Origin: Ostreococcus mediterraneus
Taxonomy: Eukaryota; Chlorophyta; Mamiellophyceae; Mamiellales; Bathycoccaceae
Length of the DNA stretch: 64,000 nucleotides
Direction of reading: 5' to 3'
NCBI GenBank assembly: GCA_012295225.1
Contig: WMKK01000006.1
Coordinates: forward strand, 248,001-312,000
The notes under the pieces were generated by a model, which did not search any database, was not told the DNA's origin, and saw only the letters and a program-made list of their open reading frames with translations. Within the stretch, counting starts at the first letter, position 1, and each line of letters opens with the position of its first letter. Position numbers and translations under genes: made by a program. Below, piece by piece: positions 47,458 through 57,800 of this stretch.

Positions 47458-47550
47458 GGTCGTGGTGATCAGCGCGCGATGCCGCACGCGAGCGCGTCGC
47501 GCGCGGTCGAGCGTCGACGCGGGGCGCGGTCGAGCGTTGGGGTGTTGACG
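47182..47550. promoter_or_regulatory. Shared divergent promoter region with two inverted CCAAT boxes
   Basis: 369 bp between the giant synthase and the first papain-like protease. TGATTGGTC occurs twice (47306-47314 and 47335-47343), each holding ATTGG, the complement of CCAAT and an NF-Y-type site. A (GCAC)n tract is at 47429-47457. Regulatory role is inferred. Confidence 0.45.
47429..47457. repeat. (GCAC)n tetranucleotide tract
   Basis: About seven repeats of GCAC just upstream of the protease start. Confidence 0.85.
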
Positions 47551-49356
47551 ATGATGACACTGGTCGCTGTGGCGATCGTGGCGTGTGCGGCGCTCGCGCG
47601 CGGTGTCGTGGCGGATGACGTCGCGCGAACGAGTGTGAGTGAAGACATTGCGCGCGATGCCGCGCTCGGGGCGATGTTTGATGGGCAGGCGCGCGCGCGA
47701 GGGATGGCGAGCTTGAACGCGAAGCGAGGAGATTTCGCGCGCGACGACGCGGTGAGTTTCGCCGCGCTCGGCGCGGCTAAGCCGCAGATTGGCGCTGCAC
47801 TGACGGATTTTGAGCGGTACTTGCTTCGACATGGGAAGACCAAGCATCAGTACTGCTTGGCGCGGGATATTGTCGATCAAAAGTCGTGCGCGGCGGCGGT
47901 GAGTCGAGCCGAGACGAGCTTTCGGCGAAACTCTCGCATCGTCGCGCAACATAACGCGGATCCACGCAACACGTACAGATTGAAGGTAAATAAATTTGCC
48001 GACGTTGACGTGGACGATTTCACGCACAAGCGGTACAACTATCAGGCGAGACCGACGCCGAAGAATCATATACGCAAGCAAAACGCGCAGCGTCTCGCTC
48101 AACGAGTTAAGAATAGTTTACTCGGCGTTCGCGAAGCTGAAGTTGAGTCGCTACAAAAGAACTTTAATTGGGCTGATGTTCCTGGCGTCATGGGCCGAGT
48201 GCATAACCAAAAATCCGATTGTGCGTCGTGCTGGGCGTACGTGACGAGTGATATTCTGGAGTCGTTGCTTGTGATTAACAAAGTCACAAAGACGCACGAA
48301 GAATTAGCCGTCGACGAACTTATCAACTGCGATACGTATGATAGCGGATGCAGTACAGGAAATATGTTCACAGCATTTGAATGGATCGAAGGCAAAGGCG
48401 GAATCGCCACGGAATCTGACTTTGAACAACGTCTTGGCGTCATCAGAGACGAGCCGAAAATTAAAACGCCCGAGATGGTGACGACGCACTCGTGGGATGA
48501 TCAATACACCACGAAACCGCAGCCATACTTCGAAGATGATTCCACAAACTTGGAAAGCAATGAAGCCCTGGAATTAATCCAGCGCAGGGTATGCAATGCG
48601 ATGCAACACGGCACAAAGAGAGTGTCGCCAGTTTACGGATATTGCGAACTTTCTTTAGCCGGTGGCGAAAAGGAACTCATGCAAGCCGTATCCAGGTCCC
48701 CCGTTGCCATTGGCCTCAACGCGAACAAGAAGTTCCAGTTGTATGATTCTGGTATCTTACGCATGAAGGATTGCCCACCGGCGCCGCACACCCGAGACAC
48801 GATGTACATGTCGATCAACCACGCCGCGCTCCTCACGGGTTGGGGAGAAGAAGAGCTCCCGAGTGGCGAAGTCGTCAAGTACTGGGTCATTAAAAATAGC
48901 TTTGGAGAGGATTGGGGCGAAGATGGGTACTTTCGTATAGAACGTAGCCCAGTGACATCGGAAGGGTTAGGAACGTGCGGCGTGTACTTTGAGAGTGTGT
49001 ATCCAATCGTGAAGAAGCAAGATGCTATTTCAGACTCCCATGGGTGCGTGCCTGGCGCGACGTTCCGTAAGGATTACTATCGCTCGCTCATCGCAAGTTC
49101 AGCTCGACAAGGTGAGCACCAAATTGGTCTTGTTGAACAAGGCATGTCTAAAGATTCGACGGATGCGCGTCGCATCGTTTTGCAAGTTGTCGCGTGCACC
49201 GTCATGGGCGCGCTATTGACCGTGGTTCTCGTCGATCGCTTGGGCACTCTTTTGAACTTCAAAAGTAAAAAGGCGACGAAAAATACGGTCAACAGCGAAG
49301 GTCAAACGTTGCTGGCGAACAAGCAAGGGTCAGCAGCGGCGCATGATTTAGTCTAG
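47551..49356 (+). CDS. Membrane-anchored papain-family cysteine protease, copy 1
   Basis: 601 residues from MMTLVAVAIVACAAL (signal peptide, cut near VVADD); an earlier in-frame ATG at 47479 is possible. An I29-like prodomain (FERYLLRHGK ... YRLKVNKFADVDVDDF) precedes the C1A domain: VHNQKSDCASCWAYVTSD with catalytic Cys near residue 227, His in SINHAALLTGWG near 424 and Asn in WVIKNSFGEDWGEDGYFRI near 449. The motif has Ala where papain has Gly (C-A-S-C-W) and one extra residue after the oxyanion Gln. An insertion of about 80 residues lies between Cys and His. One hydrophobic helix near 541-560 (VVACTVMGALLTVVLV) anchors the C-terminus, leaving about 35 cytosolic residues. Probably a vacuolar or secretory-route protease. 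Confidence 0.9.
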   Translation: MMTLVAVAIVACAALARGVVADDVARTSVSEDIARDAALGAMFDGQARARGMASLNAKRGDFARDDAVSFAALGAAKPQIGAALTDFERYLLRHGKTKHQYCLARDIVDQKSCAAAVSRAETSFRRNSRIVAQHNADPRNTYRLKVNKFADVDVDDFTHKRYNYQARPTPKNHIRKQNAQRLAQRVKNSLLGVREAEVESLQKNFNWADVPGVMGRVHNQKSDCASCWAYVTSDILESLLVINKVTKTHEELAVDELINCDTYDSGCSTGNMFTAFEWIEGKGGIATESDFEQRLGVIRDEPKIKTPEMVTTHSWDDQYTTKPQPYFEDDSTNLESNEALELIQRRVCNAMQHGTKRVSPVYGYCELSLAGGEKELMQAVSRSPVAIGLNANKKFQLYDSGILRMKDCPPAPHTRDTMYMSINHAALLTGWGEEELPSGEVVKYWVIKNSFGEDWGEDGYFRIERSPVTSEGLGTCGVYFESVYPIVKKQDAISDSHGCVPGATFRKDYYRSLIASSARQGEHQIGLVEQGMSKDSTDARRIVLQVVACTVMGALLTVVLVDRLGTLLNFKSKKATKNTVNSEGQTLLANKQGSAAAHDLV

Positions 49357-49531
49357 CAAGTTTTAGGTTTTCTGTGAGATAGTTTCAAAGTCTACAAATA
49401 TCTCTCGCTTGTTTTCGTGTGTGCGCAATTTGTCTAATGTACGGTTGTACGCCTAGAACGACGTAGTAATTTTAGCTTGAGGGCCATGGCTAGTAATGAT
49501 CGACCCTTGTGTGTGTTGGTCGTGAGTTATG

Positions 49532-50611
49532 TCACGTGTCCTGCGATGCTGAAACGTTGAAATCTTCTTCACAAATGCAAGTTTCTTCACACATCGCGTT
49601 GGATGCCAATTTCCCAATATATCCGGCGCTGAATATCGCCAAACCGACACCGAATAACGTGGAAAGAATAGCTCCACTACCTAGCGCGCCCTCGCTGAGT
49701 TGACGAGTGGCTTGGCCGGCAGAAACGTACGCAAACGTTCCAGGCATCATGCCCAAAAACGATCCGCAAATATACGACTTGAAGTTGACTGAAGTCAAGC
49801 CATAGAGATAGTTACTCAACGCAAACGGCATCAGCGGCGAAAGGCGCATGACTGCGACAACTCTAAAGCTGTCATTCTCCAACGCTTTGTCGATAGCTTT
49901 AAACTTTGGATACCCTTCAGCCAAGCTTTGAACTTTATCGCGAGCGATGTAACGCGCGATGAGAAACGCGATACCCGCTGCGACAGTCGCCGCCGATGTC
50001 ACGAGCAAGGTCCCTTGTGCAGTGCCGAATAAAGCGCCTGCGGACATGGTCAACGGGAACGCCGGTACGGCGAATGTTTCTAACACCACATACCCAACAA
50101 AGTAGAAAACGTAACCCAGCGGACCAAGCGCGTCGATGTACTCTACAAACGCCCCGAGAACCTGCACCAACTCCTCTCTGAAGATAACTCCCGTGGTGGC
50201 AAGCGTCAAGAGCAAAAGCCCTCCTAAAATATAACCCACGTTGGAGCTTTTTGCTTTCACTACTGCCGCTCCGGATGCCTCCACCACGTGCTCAGTCGTC
50301 GCCGCGACTGGCTCGAGCAACACGTCATCGTCCACATCAGTCTCCAACGCCTTCGCGCGCATGTGTGATCCTTTCTTCGCCCCATCTCGCCCCGTAGACA
50401 CAACACGCGTCGCATCTCTCTTCGTTGTCCCTCCGACAACAATCACACGCCTCAAATCGCACGCATATCCCGCTTTTCTTTGTCGCGCCGCGAGCGTCGC
50501 TTCAAACCTCAGAATATTCCCATCTTCTCGCCCCCGCACGCGCGTGCGCGCCGCAAATCCCCGCCCGTGCCCCGCGCATGCCACCGTCATTGCATTCATC
50601 CGTGCAATCAT
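49532..50611 (-). CDS. TVP38/TMEM64 (VTT/DedA-like) membrane protein, probably plastid
   Basis: 359 residues from an ATG at 50611 (MIARMNAMTV); the frame extends upstream with GTG only. Residues 1-110 are basic and low in acidic residues, like a transit peptide. The VTT domain follows: GPLGYVFYFVGYVVLETF, AFPLTMSAGALFG (the re-entrant loop), SAATVAAGIAFLIARYIARD, VVAVMRLSPLMPFALSNYLYG (the second conserved loop) and GSFLGMMPGTFAYV. This pair of re-entrant hairpins is the DedA/VTT signature; some members are lipid scramblases. The C-terminus has a Cys-rich CEETCICEED. Gene ends 175 bp from the protease gene, convergent. Confidence 0.87.
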   Translation of the reverse strand: MIARMNAMTVACAGHGRGFAARTRVRGREDGNILRFEATLAARQRKAGYACDLRRVIVVGGTTKRDATRVVSTGRDGAKKGSHMRAKALETDVDDDVLLEPVAATTEHVVEASGAAVVKAKSSNVGYILGGLLLLTLATTGVIFREELVQVLGAFVEYIDALGPLGYVFYFVGYVVLETFAVPAFPLTMSAGALFGTAQGTLLVTSAATVAAGIAFLIARYIARDKVQSLAEGYPKFKAIDKALENDSFRVVAVMRLSPLMPFALSNYLYGLTSVNFKSYICGSFLGMMPGTFAYVSAGQATRQLSEGALGSGAILSTLFGVGLAIFSAGYIGKLASNAMCEETCICEEDFNVSASQDT

Positions 50612-51012
50612 ACCACCCAATTCGCGCACACGCGCGCACTCTCGTCACTCTCACGCGTCAACCGCGCGCTGCGTGTGGATAGCGCTCGAGCCCACGTGGC
50701 GGCTCGTCTCGCGTCTTTCACCGCGCGTCTCGCGCGTCGCGGGCGTGACGCGCGTAAAACGTTGACGTCAAACGCGCGCGCGAGCGGTGTGTGTCGACCT
50801 TATGCGTCAATCGCGCGGTGTCGGGCGTCAATCGCGCGCGGCGAGGAGTGACACGGCGCTGACGCTGGCGTCGCACCCGTGGTCGTGGGGCGTCGACGGG
50901 ACATCGTACTGTATGCGTTCTATGGCTGTGTAAGTATTTTATGTACGCATATAGTCGTGCCTCGTTCGATACACATATGAAGGTTTTATGTATATAGTAT
51001 GAGAGTGTCGTC
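50612..51012. promoter_or_regulatory. Divergent promoter region with four copies of a 14-bp motif
   Basis: 401 bp between VTT and SLC35 genes. GCGTCAAYCGCGCG occurs at 50655-50668, 50804-50817 and 50825-50838, with a variant ACGTCAAACGCGCG at 50765-50778 that overlaps a TGACGTCA bZIP-type palindrome (50763-50770). Two copies start 21 bp apart. An AT-rich stretch (50930-51000) precedes the SLC35 start. A regulatory role is inferred. Confidence 0.4.
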
Positions 51013-52287
51013 ATGATCGGACACTCGGTGTACGAGCGCGCTTTCGCGCCTCGCGCGACGCGGTGCGGGAGAACGCGACGCGGTGTCATCGGACGCGCGC
51101 GGGGCGGGGCGGGAGAACGCGTGATGGTGTCTTCGTCGTCGTCGTCGTCGTCGTTGGCGAAGAGCGCGCGATGCGCGTTCGCGGTAGTGGGCATCTTTGC
51201 CGCGTTTTCGTACTTTGCCATCGCGCAAGAGGATGTGTATAAAAAGACGTACGGTGGCGCGCGATTCGCGGCGACGTTCTTCGTGTTGACCGTCGAACGT
51301 GGGGTGAATGTTGTGTTCTCGCTGTGCGGGATCGCTACGTTCGGCGGTTCGGGCGTGCGCACGCCGAAAGGGGAAATTTTCAAGAGCGGCGCGTCGCAAA
51401 TGCTAGCCATGGCGGCGTCAAACGAGGCGTTGAGATACGTGTCGTATCCGACACAAGTGCTCGGAAAGTCATGTAAGATGGTTCCTGTGATCGTTGGTGG
51501 ATTAGTTTTAGGCGGACGCACGTTTACGATGGCGCAATACGCGCAAGTAGCGTTCGTGACGCTCGGCGTGGCGTTGTTCAACTTGGCCGCGGATAGTACA
51601 AAGTCGGCTGGCTCTGACAGCGCCTATGGACTGTTACTCATCGGTTTGTCGCTCGTCATGGATGCCGTAACCGGAGGTTTACAAGATCGCGTAAAAAAGA
51701 CAACCAAGGCTCTGAATCCGCGAACGCCGAATGCCAAGCCAAGCGTGTACGAAAGCATGTTGTACACGAATTTGAGCGGCACCGTCGTAGCTTTGGTGCT
51801 CGCTCTCTGGACCAATCAGCTCACCACTGGCCTCAGTGCGTGCGTGAAACACCCCGCACTGGCGCGCGCCGTGCTCGTGTACGCCTTGGCGAGCGCCGTC
51901 GGGCAGAATTTCATTTATTACACCATCACGAGCTTTGACGTCTTGGTGCTCACGACGGTGACGACGACGCGCAAAATCTTCTCCACCGTCTACTCGGTCT
52001 TTCGTGACCCGAGCAACAAGCTCAATCCCACACAATGGTTCGGTTGCGCGCTGGTATTTGTCTTCCTCGCCTACGACGCCGCGATGTCGGTGCTCGCCCG
52101 CCCGAAACCGCCCGCGCCCGCGACGTCCGCACGCCCGGCGCGTCGCGCGGCGAAATCCATCCCCAACCCCACGCCCGCGACCGCCGATGCCGATGCGACC
52201 GCCGCGGTCAGCGCACACCGCGCGCGCGCGCCGTCTTCCCGCGCCGCCGCGTCCGCGCCGCGACGCCGCGCCGCGTCGCGTCGTTGA
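51013..52287 (+). CDS. SLC35B-type nucleotide-sugar/nucleotide transporter (UAA family)
   Basis: 424 residues from ATG 51013; a later ATG at 51124 ([10 protein letters not shown]) would still keep all helices. About nine to ten hydrophobic helices are visible. Diagnostic stretches of the UAA/SLC35B1 group are AASNEALRYVSYPTQVLGKS, then CKMVPVIVGGLVLG, FNLAADSTKSAG, GLSLVMDAVTGGLQDRVK and VTTTRKIFSTVYSVF (the 'T-R-K' loop), and the Pro-Thr-Gln-V-L-G-K-S-x-K motif is complete. The tail of about 60 residues is Ala/Pro/Arg-rich and basic, possibly an ER retrieval region. SLC35B1 proteins move UDP-sugars or ATP/ADP across ER or Golgi membranes. Exact substrate unknown. Confidence 0.88.
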   Translation: MIGHSVYERAFAPRATRCGRTRRGVIGRARGGAGERVMVSSSSSSSSLAKSARCAFAVVGIFAAFSYFAIAQEDVYKKTYGGARFAATFFVLTVERGVNVVFSLCGIATFGGSGVRTPKGEIFKSGASQMLAMAASNEALRYVSYPTQVLGKSCKMVPVIVGGLVLGGRTFTMAQYAQVAFVTLGVALFNLAADSTKSAGSDSAYGLLLIGLSLVMDAVTGGLQDRVKKTTKALNPRTPNAKPSVYESMLYTNLSGTVVALVLALWTNQLTTGLSACVKHPALARAVLVYALASAVGQNFIYYTITSFDVLVLTTVTTTRKIFSTVYSVFRDPSNKLNPTQWFGCALVFVFLAYDAAMSVLARPKPPAPATSARPARRAAKSIPNPTPATADADATAAVSAHRARAPSSRAAASAPRRRAASRR

Positions 52288-52398
52288 CCCGCACGCATGT
52301 AATAAAACCCGTCATCGTGCTCACGTGTGGCTCGCCCCGCCGTAACACCCTTTCGCGATCACCCACGACGCACGCCATTCGCCGCCCCCGCGCGCGCG

Positions 52399-53964
52399 AT
52401 GCCGCACGAACGCCGCCGTCGCGGCTGCACGACGAGCGCGACCACGGTGGCCGTCGTCGCCGCCGCCGTGGCGCACACCGCGCACGCGCACGCGTCGTCC
52501 GCGAGCCGCGCGGTTCGCCCGGGCGCGACGCACACGCCCGAATTCCAACGCTACATTGCGAGGTTCGGGAAGCGATATTGCGATGGCGGTGACGCCGCGC
52601 ACGCGTGTGCGAATTCGTTAGATCGGGAGAAGATATATTTGAAGAATATGGCGGAGAATGCGCGACATAACGCGAATCGTTCGCGAACGTATTCGCTTGG
52701 AGAGACGCGGTGGAGCGATCTCACGCGGGAGGATTTCTTGCGCACGCGATTGACGTATTCACCGCGCGGGCGACGGGTTGACGAGGCGATGTTAGGGGGT
52801 ATCTCGAGAGATGTTCCTGCGCTCATGTCGAGTAAGGCGAGTGTCTCGGATGAGGCTGCTTTGGCGGCGGCCCAGTCGTCGTTTGCTTCGATTGAAAACT
52901 TTTCGTGGAGGCAACCGCCGGAGGGGTACGGGAACGTCGTTGGACAGGTGCACGACCAGGAGAACATGTGTGCGTCGTGCTGGGCATTCGTGACCGCAGA
53001 TTCGATCGCGAGTCGCGTGGCTGTGATTACGAAGAAGGATGCACCAGAGTTGAGCGTGAAGCAGCTCATGGCGTGCGACACAGTGGACCACGCGTGCTCG
53101 ACCGGGAACATGTACACAGCCTATGAATGGCTGGGGGAGAATGGTGGTATTAGCACCAGGGCGGATTATGACAAGGTTGTACCCGGTGAACGCGAAGATG
53201 ACCCCGAGGCGACGTGTGCCGCACACGTGACTAAAAAGTACACCACTCCTGCGATGTGCGATTTGAAGCAAACGGCGGGCGAACCAGCGCTCATGGCAGC
53301 CTTGTACAACCGCGGACCCGTTGCCGTGGGTATCAATGCCAACCTGTTGATGCAGTATTCCAATGGTATCATCATGGCTGATGACTGCCCACCGCTCGGC
53401 GAAGGTATTTACTCCATTAACCACGCCGCGCTCGTCGTTGGCTGGGGTGTCGACGCCACCACCGGGATCAAGTATTGGGAATTGAAGAACTCATACGGTG
53501 AGGACTGGGGCGATGATGGATTTTTCAGATTACAACGAGGAGAGATTAACGATAGGTTATTCGGTACGTGTGGGTTATTGTTCGAGTCAGTGTTTCCCAT
53601 CGTTGTTGAACCCGGTTCGGCGCCGACGGCGGATACGTCGTGCACGCCTGGAAGCGTCAAAAAAACGTCCTACTATCGCGAAGAAGCGGACAATCCTGGC
53701 GTTGGGTCTGATCGTACTGATACGAAAACCAAAAAACTTGGTGAGAAGGATCAGCTCAGAAATTCTGCCAACGGCGCCGCAGATTTCAGGTTATCCCGAC
53801 TTGGCGCGACGAGTCAGTCGGGCAGCACAACTTACGCCGCAACCGTCGTCGGCGCTTTCGCGATGTTTGTCTTTGTCGCATCCGTTGCTGTCGGCGCCGT
53901 ACGCTACAATGCTATCGGCGTGCACGCAGGTGAGCGCGATGGCTTGCTCGCGGCTGGTGTTTAA
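52399..53964 (+). CDS. Membrane-anchored papain-family cysteine protease, copy 2
   Basis: 521 residues from MPHERRRRGCTT, with a signal-type segment (VAVVAAAVAHTAHAHA). The prodomain (FQRYIARFGKRYCDGG ... YSLGETRWSDLTREDF) precedes the catalytic domain: VHDQENMCASCWAFVTADS with Cys near 194, His in YSINHAALVVGWG near 342 and Asn in YWELKNSYGEDWGDDGFFRL near 364. It shares with copy 1 the C-A-S-C-W motif, the extra residue after Gln, CDT...CSTGNM.TA.EW and a C-terminal membrane helix (TVVGAFAMFVFVASVAVGAV near 480-500), so the two are paralogues. The insertion between Cys and His is about 50 residues shorter than in copy 1. Topology predicts a luminal or extracellular protease with a short cytosolic tail. 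Confidence 0.9.
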   Translation: MPHERRRRGCTTSATTVAVVAAAVAHTAHAHASSASRAVRPGATHTPEFQRYIARFGKRYCDGGDAAHACANSLDREKIYLKNMAENARHNANRSRTYSLGETRWSDLTREDFLRTRLTYSPRGRRVDEAMLGGISRDVPALMSSKASVSDEAALAAAQSSFASIENFSWRQPPEGYGNVVGQVHDQENMCASCWAFVTADSIASRVAVITKKDAPELSVKQLMACDTVDHACSTGNMYTAYEWLGENGGISTRADYDKVVPGEREDDPEATCAAHVTKKYTTPAMCDLKQTAGEPALMAALYNRGPVAVGINANLLMQYSNGIIMADDCPPLGEGIYSINHAALVVGWGVDATTGIKYWELKNSYGEDWGDDGFFRLQRGEINDRLFGTCGLLFESVFPIVVEPGSAPTADTSCTPGSVKKTSYYREEADNPGVGSDRTDTKTKKLGEKDQLRNSANGAADFRLSRLGATSQSGSTTYAATVVGAFAMFVFVASVAVGAVRYNAIGVHAGERDGLLAAGV

Positions 53965-54268
53965 GCACTCAACTATGAACCCAACCAATGACGAGACACA
54001 CGCACCCTTTGTGTCGACGGCCCAGCAATATTGGGCGTTGCACATGCACTGTAGAAATTCCCCATTATTCTATCAAGTAGAACATTCTGACAGCTAGATT
54101 AGACCTGTTTGTAACCATAAAACCTCACATGGATCGCTGGCTTTTGAGCACCATTCCATCGTCTCCAATCGACACTGTCCCGATTTGAGACGCGTTCGTC
54201 GAGTGCCCACTCGCGCGAGCGCGTCCCAACCACCGTCCGCATTCATCGACACGCACCACACGCGCGCG
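53965..54268. other. Intergenic, 304 bp
   Basis: Between protease copy 2 and FIS1, same strand. More AT-rich than its flanks in the first 150 bp; one CCAAT (AACCAATGACG near 53981). No gene or RNA seen. Confidence 0.5.
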
Positions 54269-54820
54269 ATGAACATTCTCCGCGATGCGGCGAAAACAAT
54301 CGAGTGCGCCATCACGGGCGAACCCGTCGCCGAAGACGCGCTCACTTTACCTACCGCCGATCTCGCGCTCGTGTCGCACGCCATCGCCGAGTACGGGCGC
54401 ATCTTGTGCGCGTCGCAATCGCTCGGTGGCGCGGGCGATGCAGGCGATGCCAGCGCCACCGAGGTGCACGATGCGAGGTTTAAGATGGTGTGGGCGTTAG
54501 CGCACGCCACGAACGTCAAGCATAACGAACGGGCGGTGCAGATTTTAGAGGACAAGTCCATGGAGTTTGGCGAGAGCATGAACGCGCGAGACAGAGCGTA
54601 TTTGCGCGCCGTGGCGTATTACAACTCACAGGATTACGATAAGGCGCGAGAAGCGGCGTATGATGCGATTGGAATTGATGCGGAGTGTCGACAAGCGCAC
54701 GCGTTGAGACAGGCGGCAGAGGCGGCGTTGATGCGGGACGGGATGGTGGGCGTCGGGCTGCTGTCCGCGGCGGCGTTGGCGACTGGCGCGGCGTTGCTCG
54801 CCAGCGCCAGCAAGCGCTGA
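54269..54820 (+). CDS. FIS1: Mitochondrial fission protein FIS1
   Basis: 183 residues from MNILRDAAKTIE; the frame is open upstream without a better start. The TPR-like helical bundle shows VHDARFKMVWALAHA, RAVQILED, RDRAYLRAVAYYNSQDYDKA and REAAYDAIGIDAECRQA, collinear with human FIS1 ('F-E-Y-A-W-C-L-V', 'Y-L-A-V-G-N-Y-R-L-K-E-Y-E-K-A'). A C-terminal membrane helix (GMVGVGLLSAAALATGAALL) ends in ASASKR, the usual basic tail of a tail anchor. FIS1 sits on the outer membrane of mitochondria and peroxisomes and helps recruit dynamin-related fission machinery. An extra acidic, Gly/Ala-rich loop (about 55-68) is not in animal FIS1. Confidence 0.9.
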   Translation: MNILRDAAKTIECAITGEPVAEDALTLPTADLALVSHAIAEYGRILCASQSLGGAGDAGDASATEVHDARFKMVWALAHATNVKHNERAVQILEDKSMEFGESMNARDRAYLRAVAYYNSQDYDKAREAAYDAIGIDAECRQAHALRQAAEAALMRDGMVGVGLLSAAALATGAALLASASKR

Positions 54821-54897
54821 TTAGCTTATTAGAATGAGACGATTGATGATGAATGATGTAACAACAATGCTTCTACAGTACCCACTAGTTCTAATTT

Positions 54898-57800
54898 CTA
54901 CGTCGCTCGCGCGCGCCGTCGCAACGCGGCTTTATAGGCTCTAATGTCATCCTTCCACACCGCGACGCGCTTATCTTCGCACACCCAAATTTCTTTCGCC
55001 ACCTTGTCGATTAACCTAAAATCGTGACTTACGAGCATTAATCCACCTTGATATCGATTGATGGCGTCCGCTAAAGAATCGATGCAATCGTGGTCGAGAT
55101 GGTTCGTCGGCTCATCGAGCAAGAGCATGTTTGGATTGCCGAGGCAAATCATCGCGAATACGAGGCGCGATTTTTGTCCATCAGAAAGCGCGGAAATGGG
55201 ATTCGTCTGTAGTCGACCAGAAATGCCAAACTTCCCCAAATACGACCGCCACTCGTCTGTTGGTTTGCGCATGTCATAGTATGTTCCAGCGAAAAAGTCG
55301 AGCGGCGTCGCGCGCGGGTCGAGCACGTCCACGCTGTGTTGATGGTACCGACCGATGGACAAATGGTGATGCCGCCCGACTTCACCTTCGGTGGCGTCGA
55401 CGTCACCAGTCATGAGTTTAAGAATTGTTGACTTTCCAGCGCCGTTCGGTCCGACGAGTGCGATTCTCGAGTCGCAATCGACTCCGAATTCGAGATTTTG
55501 CAACAACATTCCTAGCGCTGGATCCGCGGTTGGATAACGGAAGGACACATTCTTGAAAGGCAAGACCGGAGGTGCGAGCTTGGCACAGTCGGGGAAAGAA
55601 AATCCAAACGTCTTTTCAGCTCTTGGGGATGGTGTCAACCCCGCGGCTTCCATTTTATCTAAAATTTTCTGCTTTGAATTCGCTTGCTTCATCTTATCCG
55701 CGTACGTCCCGCACGACGCGATGAAATCTTTCAAGTGCTTGATGTCCGCCTGTTGCTTGTCGTGCTCGCGTTGTTGAATAATTTCTTCTTCACCAAGTGT
55801 TCGTCTAAACGTGTCGTAGTCGCCCGTGTAATACTTGAGCGTCTTGTTCGTCAATCGAATGATGTGCGAGCACACGCCGTTAAGGAAATCCTGCGAATGC
55901 GAAATCACCACCAAGCACTTTTTGTACCGCGACAGGTGCTCTTCGAGCCACACGCACGCGGACAAATCTAAATGGTTCGTCGGCTCGTCTAGAAGTAATA
56001 GCGCCGGTGATGCGAGTAAGGCTTTGGCTAAACTCACCCGCATGCGCCACCCACCGGAAAGCGCCTTGGTTTCGCGATGCATCATCACCTTGTCGAAACC
56101 GAGATTGTGCAGGAGCTCCGCCGCGGAGACTTCAAACTTTGCCGGATCGAGTTCTTCGAGTCGCTCATAAATTGGCTGCAATCGATCATCACCCGGGCCT
56201 GCGGTAGCAAGAATTACATTTTCCACGGCTTGCAATCGTGCGACTTCGTCACGAATGTGGTCGACGACAGCCTCGAGCGCGGTTCGGTCGCTCGGTTCGG
56301 CTTCTTCGCGTAAATGATAAATGTCGATGTGCGACGGTACGTCGAGCTCTCGCCGCGCGATGGCTTCAAGTAACATGGACTTTCCGCACCCGTTGGGACC
56401 TAGTAAACCGTAACGTCGCCCAACGTTCAACTCTAACGTGCAATCTTTGATGAGTTCGACACTGTTGACGGACATTGACACGCTTTCGATTCGCACGTCC
56501 AGCGCCGTTCTACGACTCGTCAGTACGCCGGTGACGGTTCTGTCAATATCTTCATTCGCGCCTCTATCCATGACGTCTTCGTTGTCCTCGGCTTCATTAT
56601 CGGCTTTCTTCGTCATCTTTTCAGACCGGCGTTTGCGCGCACCGCCTTTACGGCTTGCGCCCACGCCGCGCGCTTCGTCTTCACTCGAAGTCACCTTGCC
56701 TTGATAAACGCGCCACGTATCGGTGCACACGTCGGCGACGAATTGCGCGTTGTGCGAAATCGTCATCACCCCGCCTTTAAACCTATTCAGCGCCGCCGTG
56801 AGCTCAGCAAGCGTTTCGTTATCCAAGTAATTCGTCGGTTCGTCGAGCGCGATGATGTGCGGCTTCACCCACATCGCCGCCGCGAGCACGAGACGAGACT
56901 TTTGTCCTCCGGACATGCGCTTAATTTTACCGTCGGCTAAATCTTGTGAAATACCAAAGTCGTGCAAATGCGCATATACCTCGTCGCTCGTCAGCGGGCG
57001 AATATCCATACCACTTTGCATGGCCTTTATCAGCTCGTCGTAATCCTTGCACATTTTCACCGCGTATGAGGCTTTGAGAAATCGTTTGGGTTCCCAGTGC
57101 GTGACGCCCGCGCGGTCGCCAACCTTTTTCACTTCGTAACACAGCTCGCCACCCTTCATGGCGCGGCCGAGGATCTCACTCACACTTCCGCGCGAGTTCT
57201 TTTCGGCTTTTTCTTCATCCGTGAGTGCAATAGTGGTCATCTTTGACAACTCTTTGTCACGACCTTGATAAAAGCGCGTCTGGATGTATTCCTTTGGAGA
57301 CATTTCCAAATGTTCCTGCAAGTGATGCATCGAGTGCTGGGCGATGTAAGCGATGCGCAAGTTGTGATGCTTCCATATGCTCCCACCCGTAGGTTCGAGT
57401 TCGCCCACGATATTTTTCATCAGCGTCGTTTTACCCGCCCCGTTGGCGCCGACGATGGCGACGCGAGAACCCAAGTACAGTCTTGTGTACACGCCTTTTA
57501 AAACTTGGTTGTTTGGGTAGGCGAAGAGTAAATCCTCCACGCGAGCGACGACTTGTGTCTTGGACTTGATGCCGTCCAAAGGTCCCGGCTCGGGAAACAC
57601 TATTGCCGCCGAACTGGACTGTTCTCGATTCATGCGCGCCGCGGATACGTTTGCGCGCCCGCCGCCCACCAACGCCGAAGACGTGGCGCCGCCGCGAATG
57701 GCGGCGACCGATCCTGCGGTGTTTGAAAGCCTGTTTGCCTCCGCCGCCGAGCGCCGCGCCTTTCCTCCGTTCTTGCCTTGTCCATGGTCTACGACATCGC

